Positions 37,686 through 46,456 of a stretch of 64,000 bases of DNA are shown here, one piece after another (the first letter of the stretch is position 1; every line of letters starts with the position of its first letter). A program made the translations under genes and the position numbers. The notes below the pieces were generated by a model that made no database searches, was not told the origin of the DNA, and saw only the letters and a list, made by a program, of their open reading frames with translations. The stretch lies in assembly GCF_000159095.1 (NCBI RefSeq), contig NZ_GG666296.1:271997-335996 (forward strand). Direction: 5' to 3'. The DNA comes from Anaerococcus tetradius ATCC 35098. GTDB taxonomy: Bacteria > Bacillota > Clostridia > Tissierellales > Peptoniphilaceae.

Positions 37686-39077
37686 ATGAAATGTAAATTT
37701 TGTAAAGAAGAAATAGTTGATGATAGTAAATTTTGCCCCTCTTGTGGCAGAAGGCTAGATGATGATAAACTAGATTACGAAGATGAAGAAAATCAAACAG
37801 AAGAAAATGTAGATGACTCTGATGAAAATCAAGAAGAATTAAATACTGATCAAGATGAAGAAGAAAACTCAGATGAAGAAGACTACGATGATGAAGATGA
37901 AATCTACAAGGATATAAATGAACTTCTAGAAGAACTAGGCCCACCTAGGGAAAATAAGATTGGAAAAATCATAGGCTTTGCCCTAATTGCTATAATTGTA
38001 GCTTCCCTTGCCTTTCTAGGCATAAAAAAATACAAGGACTCACAAATAAAAGACGTAAGCGTGGATTTAAGCTACTATCTTGATATAAAAGCCGAAGGCG
38101 AAAGCGGTGCTGCAAGCCTTGATATCAAACTTAACAAAGCATCCTTTGTAGCAGACTTTGAAGGAAGAATCTATAACAAGAAAAATAAAGAAGTCGTATC
38201 AAGCTCAAGGCTTATAGATGACATAGAAAAAACTATGAGATATGCCATAAGCAAGGAGCACAATCTGGAAAATGGTGACGAAGTAAATGTAAGAATTGTA
38301 CTAAACTACAACAAATACAAGGACTTAAACATAATCTTTGCAGACAAGGGGAAAGATTATAAGGTTGAAGGCCTCAAAGAATCAGCCAAGGATATCCAAG
38401 CTCCAGAAGAAGACAAAAAAGAAGAAGATAAGAAAAAGGAAAAAGAAAAGGAAAAAAAGGAAGACAAATCCGAGCAAAATTCCGACAAGAAAAAAGAAAA
38501 GTACGATAAATATATAAAAGATCACATCAAGGGCAACTCTACTATATCCATAACAAGCTCAGAGCTAATGGGTAAGGCTATAAAATCCAAAGATGAGATT
38601 TATGTATATAAAATCAGAGCAAAAGAAAAACTTGGTCAAACAACCAAGGCCTTCGACTACTATGTAGGTCTCCACGATAAGGGAAAGAATGTTGAACTAA
38701 TAAAGGGAAGCTTGACTCATAGGAGCTTAGACGAAAAAGAAAACACCCTCTATGACATAGACTATGAAGGCTTCGCCCTAGTAGATGATCTCTTATCAAG
38801 CATAAACAATGGCAACCTCAAAATTAAGGACTTGATCTACTATGATAACTTCAAGGCCAAGGAAGCCATGGCAGGCTACTACTTCTTGGAAGGCTACACA
38901 CTTTTCCTAGACAACGACAAAAACGTAAAACTAATAAACGGTCAAAATGTCTATACTGGCAAATGGTCAAAAAACGACAAGACAGTAAGCCTAGACATCA
39001 AATCCTACAGCCCAGAGCCAATCAAGGCCAACATAGCAGGAGATGAACTAGAATTTGACGCAGACGTATTCAAATAA
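37686..39077 (+). CDS. Zinc-ribbon membrane protein with acidic and lysine-rich segments
   Basis: 463 residues, no specific family recognised. N-terminal zinc ribbon (CKFCKEEI...CPSCGRR), a very acidic stretch at about 25-80, one membrane helix near 96-116, an outside region, a charged KE-rich coil near 240-280 and a C-terminal domain. This plan (cytoplasmic zinc ribbon, one helix, large extracytoplasmic part) recurs in Firmicute surface proteins of unknown role. It sits 20 bases after permease 2 but its relation to nucleoside uptake is unclear. Confidence 0.7.
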   Translation: MKCKFCKEEIVDDSKFCPSCGRRLDDDKLDYEDEENQTEENVDDSDENQEELNTDQDEEENSDEEDYDDEDEIYKDINELLEELGPPRENKIGKIIGFALIAIIVASLAFLGIKKYKDSQIKDVSVDLSYYLDIKAEGESGAASLDIKLNKASFVADFEGRIYNKKNKEVVSSSRLIDDIEKTMRYAISKEHNLENGDEVNVRIVLNYNKYKDLNIIFADKGKDYKVEGLKESAKDIQAPEEDKKEEDKKKEKEKEKKEDKSEQNSDKKKEKYDKYIKDHIKGNSTISITSSELMGKAIKSKDEIYVYKIRAKEKLGQTTKAFDYYVGLHDKGKNVELIKGSLTHRSLDEKENTLYDIDYEGFALVDDLLSSINNGNLKIKDLIYYDNFKAKEAMAGYYFLEGYTLFLDNDKNVKLINGQNVYTGKWSKNDKTVSLDIKSYSPEPIKANIAGDELEFDADVFK

Positions 39078-39085
39078 GACCAAAC

Positions 39086-39114
39086 AAAGGGACTTGCAAA
39101 AAGCAAGCCCTTTT
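39086..39114 (+). terminator. Terminator after the zinc-ribbon gene
   Basis: AAAGGGACTTGC / GCAAGCCCTTTT with one bulged base and a loop of five A. Confidence 0.7.
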
Positions 39115-39155
39115 AAAATACAAAAAAACAGAGAGAAAAGCTTGCTAAATACTAT

Positions 39156-39232
39156 AAGTAGGGGAGAAAGGATTCTAGACTTCGAGCCTCACCTTCTCAA
39201 AGCCAAGAGCTGCCAACATTACTAGAATTATC
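39156..39232 (-). pseudogene. Decayed tRNA-like copy A
   Basis: The 3' half still reads like a tRNA on the minus strand (T-arm and CTCCCC acceptor side), but the 5' acceptor strand and CCA are lost. It lies exactly 135 bases from copy B, with which it shares a stretch of about 50 bases with few differences. Confidence 0.6.
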
Positions 39233-39257
39233 ACTTATAAATTAAAATATAGTACAA

Positions 39258-39287
39258 AAAAACTAGGCTCTAATCAAACCTAGTTAT
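39258..39287 (-). terminator. Terminator of tRNA-like copy B
   Basis: Minus strand AACTAGG / CCTAGTT stem with a T-run, at the place where the tRNA-Pro terminator lies in its own unit. Confidence 0.6.
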
Positions 39288-39290
39288 ATA

Positions 39291-39366
39291 TGGTCGGGGA
39301 GAAAGGAAACGAAGCTTCGAGCCTCACCTTCTCAAAGCCAAGAGTTACCAACATTATTAGAATTGA
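39291..39366 (-). pseudogene. Decayed tRNA-like copy B
   Basis: Minus strand ends CTCCCCGACCA, retaining the 3' acceptor and CCA of tRNA-Pro, and a recognisable T-arm and D-loop (TTGGTAAC). The 5' acceptor strand no longer pairs, and the anticodon arm does not fold. Exactly 135 bases from tRNA-Pro. Confidence 0.65.
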
Positions 39367-39392
39367 TGTTATTAATGTATAAATAATAGGTA

Positions 39393-39420
39393 CAAAAAAA
39401 ACCAGCAACAAATGCTGGTT
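39393..39420 (-). terminator. tRNA-Pro terminator
   Basis: Minus strand AACCAGC / GCTGGTT with a seven-base loop followed by eight T, six bases past the tRNA 3' end. Confidence 0.85.
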
Positions 39421-39425
39421 AATAG

Positions 39426-39502
39426 TGGTCGGGGTGAAAGGATTCGAACCTTCGACCTCATGTTCCCAAAACACGCGCGCTACCAAGCTGCGCCACACCC
39501 CG
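39426..39502 (-). tRNA. tRNA-Pro (anticodon TGG), CCA encoded
   Basis: 77 bases including CCA. The acceptor CGGGGTG pairs with CACCCCG; D-loop AGCTTGGTAGC; anticodon loop TTTTGGGAA gives TGG; T-arm GGTTCGAATCC. The promoter at 39521-39549 and a terminator flank it. Confidence 0.95.
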
Positions 39503-39520
39503 TCATCAACTGACTATTAC

Positions 39521-39549
39521 ATTATACGACAGTTAAAATTACTTGTCAA
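39521..39549 (-). promoter_or_regulatory. tRNA-Pro promoter
   Basis: Minus strand TTGACA, exactly 17 bases, TATAAT: a full consensus promoter ending 19 bases before the tRNA. The matching places of copies A and B have only degenerate versions. Confidence 0.85.
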
Positions 39550-39638
39550 ATCTTTTTTAAAAATTTCTTTAGATTTTTATTAATTTCTTACTTTCCTATA
39601 GGATAATCTGTTATAATGATACCATAAGGAGATTAAAA

Positions 39639-39689
39639 ATGAAAGTCAAAAAGTATTTTTCTTATTTCTTTTTAGCTCTTGTAAGTTAA
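39639..39689 (+). pseudogene. Aborted small ORF (signal-peptide-like start)
   Basis: AAGGAG and an ATG at 39639 open a frame of 16 codons (MKVKKYFSYFFLALVS) that ends at once in TAA. It looks like the start of an exported protein cut short. The rest of the 39503-39866 gap, apart from the tRNA promoter, shows no frame worth calling; a TATAAT at 39612-39617 could drive this stub. Confidence 0.35.
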
Positions 39690-39866
39690 TTTGTGATGAG
39701 GATTTTAATATTTATTATAGCAAGATAACTATAAGATTTTTGCAAGTATAAGTAATTACAAGATGATTTTTACTAATCTTGGTTTTATGGTTATAAGCTT
39801 ATGAGATTCTTAATGGGAGCTATCAAGATGTACGATTTGGATATAGATTTTATTAGTTGAGGTGTT

Positions 39867-40217
39867 ATGATTTATAGGTCAAAACAAGAAGAAATGAGAG
39901 ATTTCCTTGCCTTTGAGATTATTTCGGGCAAGCTAAAGAATGGGGATAAGCTTTATGCTAAAAAGTTTTTTACTAACAAGTTTAAGGTTAATCCTTCCTA
40001 TGTGGATGAAGCGATAGAGATGATGCTAAAGGCTGGTTTTATAGAAAAAAGGCTAGATTATTATTATCTAAGCTTTGATGAACAAGTTTTAGCTCGTCTT
40101 AAAGATGAGTTTGCCAACAAGTTTATTAACGAGTTTTTGGATAAGATGGATCTTCTATCTTATGATATAGAAGATGCTCTTAACTTGCTTAGATTGAGGA
40201 GTATGGCTAATGGATAA
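39867..40217 (+). CDS. GntR-family regulator, YtrA-like short form
   Basis: 116 residues. Winged helix with FLAFEIISGKLKNGDKLYAKKF and VNPSYVDEAIEMMLKAGFIEK corresponds to the GntR DNA-binding domain (normally ...I..G.L.PG..LPS...), followed by a short dimer tail as in YtrA. It overlaps the ABC ATPase by eight bases, so it probably represses this transporter operon in response to an unknown, possibly cell-wall-active, signal. Confidence 0.75.
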   Translation: MIYRSKQEEMRDFLAFEIISGKLKNGDKLYAKKFFTNKFKVNPSYVDEAIEMMLKAGFIEKRLDYYYLSFDEQVLARLKDEFANKFINEFLDKMDLLSYDIEDALNLLRLRSMANG

Positions 40218-40911
40218 GATTATTAGTATAAATAATTTAACAAAAAAATATAAGAATGCTATAGCTATTGATGATGTAAGTCTTGATATTGAAAAGGGTA
40301 GGGTCCTTGGCCTACTTGGCCCTAATGGCTCTGGCAAATCGACCCTCATCAAGTTAATAGTTGGGCTTTTGAGAAAGGATAAGGGAGAAATACTTATTGA
40401 TTCTAAAAAACCGGGCCTTGAAACTAAGGCTATGATTTCTTATTTGCCAGATTCCTATTATCTTTATGAGAGACTTACGGTTAGAGAAACTCTTTGTATG
40501 TATGAGGATTTTTACAAGGATTTTGATAGGAAGAGGGCTGATATGTTAATCGAATATCTAAGGATTCCCCTAGACAAGAAGACCAAAGACCTATCTAAGG
40601 GACTTAGGGAAAGGCTTTTGATTAGTCTTAATCTTTCAAGAGATGCGGAGATTTATATAATGGATGAGCCGGTGGATGGGGTCGATCCTGTTGCCAAGCA
40701 AGCTGTTCTTGATGCTATTATAGATAAACTTTCTAGTGATAAGACCTTTATCATAACTACCCACCAGATAAAAGATTTAGAAAACCTCTTTGAGGATGTG
40801 GTCTTTCTCGATAAGGGAAAAGTCCTTCTTCACAAGAAGGCAGCTGATATTAGAAGGGACTATGGCATGGACATAGCTGATTATTACAAGGAAGTGTATG
40901 GACATTTATGA
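40210..40911 (+). CDS. ABC transporter ATPase (YtrB/YxlF-like)
   Basis: 233 residues, single ATP-binding domain: GPNGSGKST, LSKGLRERLLISLNL as signature (SKG in place of SGG), YIMDEPVDGVDP Walker B and TTHQIKD switch. The signature change and DGVDP are common in the YtrB-type subgroup. Overlaps both neighbours by four to eight bases. Confidence 0.88.
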   Translation: MDKIISINNLTKKYKNAIAIDDVSLDIEKGRVLGLLGPNGSGKSTLIKLIVGLLRKDKGEILIDSKKPGLETKAMISYLPDSYYLYERLTVRETLCMYEDFYKDFDRKRADMLIEYLRIPLDKKTKDLSKGLRERLLISLNLSRDAEIYIMDEPVDGVDPVAKQAVLDAIIDKLSSDKTFIITTHQIKDLENLFEDVVFLDKGKVLLHKKAADIRRDYGMDIADYYKEVYGHL

Positions 40912-41642
40912 TTAAATTTATTAAATACGACCTAAAAACTAACAAGACTTATATAACTACTATCTTTGCTATCCAGATTTTGATAATGCTTGGGATATTT
41001 TTATTGACAAGGCTTACTTCCTTGAAGATATTTTTGGCAAATAGGCAAATCACAGATATCTTATTTATATCAAGTATAATATTTTTTGTAGGAATAAATT
41101 TTATCTTTGCTATTAATTACCTATACAAGGATTATTTTACCAAGAGATCTATGCTTAGCTTTAGTCTGCCAATATCGACAAGGACTATTGTTCTATCAAA
41201 AATTTTGGGCCTTTCGATCTTTTATTTACTTACGGGCTTTTTCTTTAGTATTAGTCTTGACCTTCTTGGCTACGATATAGGGGGAGATTTTATCTACTAC
41301 CTAGTCTTTGGTCTAAGCTTGTACAATCTCCTAGCCCTTGCCCTAAATCTTAACATGGCGAGGACTCGTTTTACTGGAAAAGTATCCTGGTTGGGCATGC
41401 TAATAAGTCTAGCCCTTCTTATAATTCCAGCCATAGGCCTTACTCATTTCAAAGCCCTTATCCTAATAGATGGAGCCTTGGTAAGCCATTCTGGCATGGA
41501 CCTTGCCTTTATTTTTCCCTTTGCCATAGGAGATGATGGCCTATATAAAATAATAACACCCCTTGTATATTATCTGCTAGCAGACTTAGTTTTATATCTA
41601 GTAAATGTTAAATATATCGAAAGAAATCTTGATTTATCCTAG
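40908..41642 (+). CDS. ABC transporter permease of the YtrA-like operon
   Basis: 244 residues with six predicted membrane segments and no large outside domain. Start overlaps the ATPase stop. Substrate unknown; ABC-2-like type by layout. Confidence 0.78.
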   Translation: MIKFIKYDLKTNKTYITTIFAIQILIMLGIFLLTRLTSLKIFLANRQITDILFISSIIFFVGINFIFAINYLYKDYFTKRSMLSFSLPISTRTIVLSKILGLSIFYLLTGFFFSISLDLLGYDIGGDFIYYLVFGLSLYNLLALALNLNMARTRFTGKVSWLGMLISLALLIIPAIGLTHFKALILIDGALVSHSGMDLAFIFPFAIGDDGLYKIITPLVYYLLADLVLYLVNVKYIERNLDLS

Positions 41643-41651
41643 GAGGCTTAT

Positions 41652-42392
41652 ATGGGAGAAATTAATGAAGTAAAAGAATTAATAAGAAATTCTAATAACA
41701 TAGTATTTTTTGGAGGAGCTGGAGTATCTACTGCATCAGGAGTTCCTGACTTTAGGTCAGCTACTGGCCTTTACAACAGGGAAAACAAATCTGACTATTC
41801 TCCAGAATATATGCTTAGCCATGAATTTTTCGTAAATCATCCTGACAAATTCATGACCTATTGCAAGGAAAACTTAATGCTAGATGGCATAAAGCCAAAT
41901 GCTTGCCACTATGCCCTTGCTAAACTTGAAAAAATGGGTAAGCTAAAGGCAGTTATAACTCAAAACATAGACAGCCTCCACCAAGAAGCGGGAAGCAAAA
42001 ACGTAATCGAGCTTCATGGCAACCTTCGTGATTATTATTGCACAAGTTGTGGCAAGGCCTTCGATCTTTCCTATGTCAAAGCCTTCAAGGACTTAGTCAA
42101 ATGTGATTCTTGTGGGGGAGTTGTTAGACCAGACATAGTCTTGTATGGAGAAGGGCTAGACCAAAACAATATAAGCTATGCAATAAATCTTATAGCAAAC
42201 GCCGATGTTCTCATAGTAGGAGGAACTTCCCTAGTTGTCTATCCTGCTGCAGGTCTTTTGGATTTCTATAGGGGCAATAAGCTAGTATTAATAAACCAAG
42301 ATCCAACAAGCAGGGATAATAGGGCGGATTATGTGATAAAAGGTGACATATCCAAAATCATGGATGAATTAGTAAGGGGATTAGATGAATAA
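41652..42392 (+). CDS. cobB: Sirtuin, NAD-dependent protein deacylase
   Basis: 246 residues, full sirtuin core: GGAGVSTASGVPDFRS, TQNIDSLH, catalytic histidine in ELHGNLR, zinc cysteines CTSC and CDSC, and GTSLVVYPAA. It removes acyl groups from lysines using NAD. GGAGG precedes the ATG. It overlaps the next gene by eight bases. Confidence 0.94.
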   Translation: MGEINEVKELIRNSNNIVFFGGAGVSTASGVPDFRSATGLYNRENKSDYSPEYMLSHEFFVNHPDKFMTYCKENLMLDGIKPNACHYALAKLEKMGKLKAVITQNIDSLHQEAGSKNVIELHGNLRDYYCTSCGKAFDLSYVKAFKDLVKCDSCGGVVRPDIVLYGEGLDQNNISYAINLIANADVLIVGGTSLVVYPAAGLLDFYRGNKLVLINQDPTSRDNRADYVIKGDISKIMDELVRGLDE

Positions 42393-42756
42393 TAGAGCTG
42401 GAATTGATGAATATGGAATATTTTTGATATGGGCGGGAATAATTGTAAGTCTTATATCTTTTGCTATAAGCAGTAAAATATTAAGCACGATTTCCTTACT
42501 CATAGTCTTCTATGCACTTTTTAGGGTCTTATCAACCAATAAATACCAAAGGCTCATGGAAAATAGAAACTTCAAAGAAAAATTTCTAGATCCTATAAAA
42601 AGTGAGCTAAAAATCAAAAAGAAAAACAAAAAAGACAAGACTTACAAATATATAAAATGTCCAAATTGTAAACAAGAGTTGAGGATTCCAAAAAATAAGG
42701 GTAAAATAAAGGTCAAGTGTCCTAAGTGCCAACATAAATTTGATGCTAGAAGTTAA
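42385..42756 (+). CDS. Small membrane protein with C-terminal zinc ribbon
   Basis: 123 residues. Two hydrophobic segments near 10-50, a basic linker, then CPNCKQELRIP...KVKCPKCQHKF, a four-cysteine zinc ribbon of the type seen in small Firmicute membrane proteins. Function unknown. Overlaps the sirtuin gene. Confidence 0.72.
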   Translation: MNNRAGIDEYGIFLIWAGIIVSLISFAISSKILSTISLLIVFYALFRVLSTNKYQRLMENRNFKEKFLDPIKSELKIKKKNKKDKTYKYIKCPNCKQELRIPKNKGKIKVKCPKCQHKFDARS

Positions 42757-42772
42757 TTTTAGCATCTTTTTT
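42742..42772 (+). terminator. Terminator overlapping the zinc-ribbon gene end
   Basis: GATGCTA / TAGCATC then TTTTTT; the stop codon at 42754-42756 lies in the loop. Confidence 0.75.
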
Positions 42773-42954
42773 GAAAAAAATTTTTAAAAACTTCCAAGAT
42801 ATGGTAACGTTTCTCTAAAAAATATGCTATACTAGTAATAAAGTTAAATATTTTAAATAACTTCGTTTTACTAACTAATAATTAGCATAGAACTTACTAT
42901 TTTCCCTTACAAAAAAAGTAATGAAAACTGTGCGAAATCCTTTATTACGCTGTA

Positions 42955-42983
42955 TTGTAATGAAGATTTAATTATTGTATAAT
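42955..42983 (+). promoter_or_regulatory. Promoter of the CofE-like gene
   Basis: TTGTAA (42955-42960), 17 bases, TATAAT (42978-42983), 22 bases before the ATG at 43006. The GAAAGGGG ribosome site follows. Confidence 0.8.
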
Positions 42984-43005
42984 TCAAACGAAAGGGGATT
43001 AAAAT

Positions 43006-44187
43006 ATGGAAAGAATAATTGGAACAGTATCAATGGGTCTTAGAGCCCCAATAATCAAAGAAGGCGACGATCTAGTTACTACAGTTTTTGATGTAGTAAA
43101 AAAAGCAAGCGATAAGGGAGACATTAAATTACGCGACAAAGATGTTGTATGTGTAACAGAATCCCTAGTTGCTCGTTCTCAAGGTAACTATGTAACAATA
43201 GAAGATATTGCAAAAGATGTCAACAATAAGTTTGAAGGCGATGAGCTAGCAATCTTATTCCCAATCCTAAGCAGAAATAGATTTTCTATCCTCCTAAAGG
43301 CCTTTGCCCTAACAGGAAAGAAACTTCACATCTGCCTATCTTACCCACAAGATGAAGTAGGTAACTGGCTAATGGATGAGATGGATTTGTTTAACTCTGA
43401 CATTAATCCTTACCAAGATGTTTTGGATATAGACCAATACAAGAAACTTGCTAAAGACTACAAGCATGAATTTACAGGAATTTCTTATCCAGACCTATAT
43501 AAGGAAATTGCACCAAACTCAGAAATCCATTTTCTAAACAATCCAGTTGACGCTCTAAAGTTCACAGACCAAATCCTAGTATCATCAATCCACACTAGAA
43601 ATCTTGTAAAAAGAAAACTAGAAGAAAATGGTGCAGGTAAAGTCTTAAAATTAGATGAAATAATGACAAGTCCAATTGATGGATCTGGCTACAATGAAAA
43701 ATACGGTCTATTAGGATCTAACCTATCAACAGAAAATAAGGTTAAACTCTTCCCAAGAGATGGACAAATTTTTGTAGATAGCTTACAAAAAAGACTAATA
43801 GATGAATTTGATAAGAAAATTGAAGTTATGATCTACGGTGATGGAGCCTTCAAAGACCCAGTAGGAAAAATTTGGGAGCTTGCTGATCCAGTTGTTTCCC
43901 CAGCTTTCACAGATGGACTTTTGGGAACACCAAATGAAATCAAGATTAAATATATAGCTGATGCAGAACTAACTGGCCTAAGTGGTGAAGATAGGGATGA
44001 GGCTATGAGAGAAAAAATTAGCCGCAAGGCTGAAAAGCTTATAGGCAAAAACGAAACCCTTGGTACAACTCCAAGACAAATCACAGACCTACTAGGATCT
44101 CTTTGTGACTTAACTAGTGGTTCAGGAGATAAGGGAACACCAATCGTTCTAATCCAAGGATACTTCGACAACTACTCAGATAAATAA
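43006..44187 (+). CDS. F420-0:gamma-glutamyl-ligase-like (CofE family) protein
   Basis: 393 residues of the CofE-like superfamily: RDKDVVCVTESLVARSQGN near the N-terminus and the GDGAFKDP and GTPNEIK segments. In methanogens CofE adds glutamate to coenzyme F420, but F420 is not expected here; homologues in Firmicutes have an undetermined glutamate or amino-acid ligase role. Followed after ten bases by a YitT gene. Confidence 0.75.
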   Translation: MERIIGTVSMGLRAPIIKEGDDLVTTVFDVVKKASDKGDIKLRDKDVVCVTESLVARSQGNYVTIEDIAKDVNNKFEGDELAILFPILSRNRFSILLKAFALTGKKLHICLSYPQDEVGNWLMDEMDLFNSDINPYQDVLDIDQYKKLAKDYKHEFTGISYPDLYKEIAPNSEIHFLNNPVDALKFTDQILVSSIHTRNLVKRKLEENGAGKVLKLDEIMTSPIDGSGYNEKYGLLGSNLSTENKVKLFPRDGQIFVDSLQKRLIDEFDKKIEVMIYGDGAFKDPVGKIWELADPVVSPAFTDGLLGTPNEIKIKYIADAELTGLSGEDRDEAMREKISRKAEKLIGKNETLGTTPRQITDLLGSLCDLTSGSGDKGTPIVLIQGYFDNYSDK

Positions 44188-44197
44188 GGAGTAAAAA

Positions 44198-45151
44198 TTG
44201 CAAACTAGTTCTGAGCATGGAGCAAAAAAACACAAATATTCAATAAATTCCTACTTAGAAGATAGAAATAGGAGAATCTACAATCACGATCCTATGAGCA
44301 AGCAAAAAAGGATATTTTTAATGAGCTTCGCAGCCATATTCATGGCCTGCGGAACTCATTTTTTCAAATATCCCAATAGCTTCGTAATAGGTGGAGTTGA
44401 AGGAATGAGTATTATAGCAAGTATGTTTGTGCCTTTCACTAGGCCCCAGCTAACCTTGTTCATAAACCTAACCCTTCTAGTGATTGCTTTTTTTATCCTC
44501 GGTAAAAAATTTACCCTCAGAACTGGCTATGTTGCTATCCTAAACTCGCTTACGGCCTTGTTTCTTGATAAGATAGTTCCTATTGATGGAACCCTTACCA
44601 ACAACACTATGCTTGAGTTATTTTTCACTTTGATAATGAGCTCGGTCGGCTCTGCTATCTTGTTTAACATAGCAGCAAGCTCTGGCGGAACTGATATTAT
44701 AGCCATGATAGTTAAGAAATATTCCCACCTAGAAGTAGGAAAGTCCCTTCTTTTCGTAGATTCACTCTTTACTTGTGCATCAATTTTGGTCTTCGGTATA
44801 GAAATCGGACTATTTTCTATCTTTGGTTTATTAATCAAGGGTCTTTGCGTAGATATAATAATCTCTTCTATGAATCAGGCAAAGATGTTTATAATAATCA
44901 CATCTAAGACCGAAGAGGTAGGCCATTTCATAAAAGATGACCTAAACAGGTCTGCAACTGTCCTAAAGGCCAAGGGTCTTTATATGGGTAGGGATTTTTC
45001 AGTTTATCTATGTACAACTAGCAAGATGGAAGCACCGAAATTTCAAATATTTATCAAAAATATCGACCCTCACGCTTTTATAACTATAGTAAACACCTCT
45101 ACAGTTATGGGCAAGGGCTGGTATCAAACAGATGAGTTATCTGACGAATAA
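44198..45151 (+). CDS. YitT-family membrane protein
   Basis: 317 residues starting at TTG behind AAGGAG. After a 35-residue basic N-terminal extension come five membrane segments (FGIASG-like SSGGTDIIA among them) and a C-terminal DUF2179 domain (MFIIITSKTEEVGHFI; FITIVNTS..MGKG). The family is widespread in Firmicutes with transporter-like features but no settled role. Confidence 0.88.
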   Translation: MQTSSEHGAKKHKYSINSYLEDRNRRIYNHDPMSKQKRIFLMSFAAIFMACGTHFFKYPNSFVIGGVEGMSIIASMFVPFTRPQLTLFINLTLLVIAFFILGKKFTLRTGYVAILNSLTALFLDKIVPIDGTLTNNTMLELFFTLIMSSVGSAILFNIAASSGGTDIIAMIVKKYSHLEVGKSLLFVDSLFTCASILVFGIEIGLFSIFGLLIKGLCVDIIISSMNQAKMFIIITSKTEEVGHFIKDDLNRSATVLKAKGLYMGRDFSVYLCTTSKMEAPKFQIFIKNIDPHAFITIVNTSTVMGKGWYQTDELSDE

Positions 45152-45250
45152 GAGTCTTAGGGCTCTTTTTTATTTTGAATAAAATATGTAAGCAATTTGA
45201 GTTTTTAAGCTTTTAAGCGTAAGATAATTTTAGGAGAATGTGAGGGAATT

Positions 45251-46024
45251 ATGAAAAAAAGATATAAATTCCTCCTAAGTCTTATCCTTCTTGTTATGCT
45301 TTCTGTTTTTTGTGCTGATTTCACCCATGCCTCGGATGAAGAAAATCCGCCTTCAAATACAAAGGTTGAAACTAGCGAAGGAGAAGGCCAAGGAGATGGA
45401 AAAGATAAGATAATAATAACAGAAGAACTGGAAACACCTAAAAATAAGCAGGCTTACCCAATAAAAGATTCTCTTCCAAGTGATAAAAAGCTCAAGCAAG
45501 AAGCGAAAACTCGTGAAACAGACAAAAAGAAAGAAGAGCTAAGCCCTAAAGAAGATAAGACAAAGCCAAGTGATAAGGAAGCGAGTAAGGATAATTTAAA
45601 AAAGGGCGGAGAAAAGGGAAGCTTGACGGATAGAAATATCCCCCAAGAAACAACGGATAAGAAAGAAGAAAAATCCGAACAAGAAAAAAATCCTGCAAAT
45701 AGCAAGGATGAAAATGTTCCAATAACAACATCAAGTAGCACTGGTTTAGATAGCCAAACTTCAGAAAACTCAAATAGTGAATATTTATCAGAAGATGACT
45801 ACAAGAAGGACTATCTTGAGAATCAAAAAAATGATACCCTCCTCCTAGAAATAGGTCCAAACGAAGATAGAAGTAAGCTCAATCCAATAAAAATCGAAAA
45901 GAAAAAAAAGAACAATTATGAAGCTCCAAATGGAAATAGGATATACATCCACCTTCTTGGAGTCTTTATCCTATCCCTTACTGCTTTAATCCTACTTAAA
46001 GTATTAAGGACGAAAAAAGCCTGA
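45251..46024 (+). CDS. Secreted low-complexity protein with C-terminal membrane helix
   Basis: 257 residues. Signal peptide ending THA-SDEE (about residue 28), a long charged, lysine/glutamate/serine-rich low-complexity middle (30-215), then a membrane helix near 233-251 with a short basic tail. No LPXTG-like motif and no known domain. Probably a wall-spanning or stalk-like surface protein anchored by its C-terminal helix; function unknown. Confidence 0.7.
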   Translation: MKKRYKFLLSLILLVMLSVFCADFTHASDEENPPSNTKVETSEGEGQGDGKDKIIITEELETPKNKQAYPIKDSLPSDKKLKQEAKTRETDKKKEELSPKEDKTKPSDKEASKDNLKKGGEKGSLTDRNIPQETTDKKEEKSEQEKNPANSKDENVPITTSSSTGLDSQTSENSNSEYLSEDDYKKDYLENQKNDTLLLEIGPNEDRSKLNPIKIEKKKKNNYEAPNGNRIYIHLLGVFILSLTALILLKVLRTKKA

Positions 46025-46097
46025 TACTGAACTGACCTTTCAAAGTTAGCTTTTTGGTCTAACTTTTGGGGTAAGTCCATACACAGGCTTTTTTCGT
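46014..46097 (+). terminator. Possible terminator with long loop
   Basis: AAAAAAGCCTG (at the end of the gene) and CAGGCTTTTTT about 70 bases on, with an inner AAAGTTAG / CTAACTTT stem. The outer arms fit a terminator, though the loop is long. Confidence 0.4.
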
Positions 46098-46146
46098 AAA
46101 AAATTTTATTAAATAATCAAAAATTATTCGGCTTCTGTACAAAAAA

Positions 46147-46302
46147 CTATTCAGCTTCGAACATATCTTTTGTAGCGCCACAAAGTGGGCACATCCAATC
46201 ATCTGGAAGTTGGTCAAATTCTGTGCCTGCTGCTATACCATTATCTACATCACCTTCAGCTGGGTCATAGATGTAACCACATGCTGTACATACATATTTC
46301 AT
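46147..46302 (-). CDS. Rubredoxin 2
   Basis: 51 residues, the length of a classical rubredoxin, too short for a usual ORF cut-off. Iron cysteines CTACG and CPLCG hold a single Fe; YDPAEGD and the aromatic W-M-C segment are typical. It carries electrons, probably from the flavoprotein at 13623-14804 to a reductase of oxygen or peroxide. It is nearly the same as the gene 310 bases upstream, including the leader (GGAGACATTCTAATATG). Confidence 0.93.
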   Translation of the reverse strand: MKYVCTACGYIYDPAEGDVDNGIAAGTEFDQLPDDWMCPLCGATKDMFEAE

Positions 46303-46423
46303 ATTAGAATGTCTCCTTTCATTCATTTTGCTTCTTTATTATACCCTATATTTATAAGTAAACATCGTTTTCTTTAGTTTAATAAGAAAAAATTGCTTAT
46401 AGAGATTTTAAAAAAATTTAGTT

Positions 46424-46444
46424 AAAAAGGGCTCCTAGGAGCCC
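46424..46444 (-). terminator. Terminator between the two rubredoxin genes
   Basis: Minus strand GGGCTCCTAGGAGCCC palindrome (46429-46444) followed by TTTTT, 13 bases past the stop of rubredoxin 1. Confidence 0.8.
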
Positions 46445-46456
46445 ATCATTCGATAG

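Noticed and set aside
39280..39498. Minus-strand 72-codon frame
   Set aside because: It runs through tRNA-Pro and tRNA-like copy B; the resemblance to a protein is chance.
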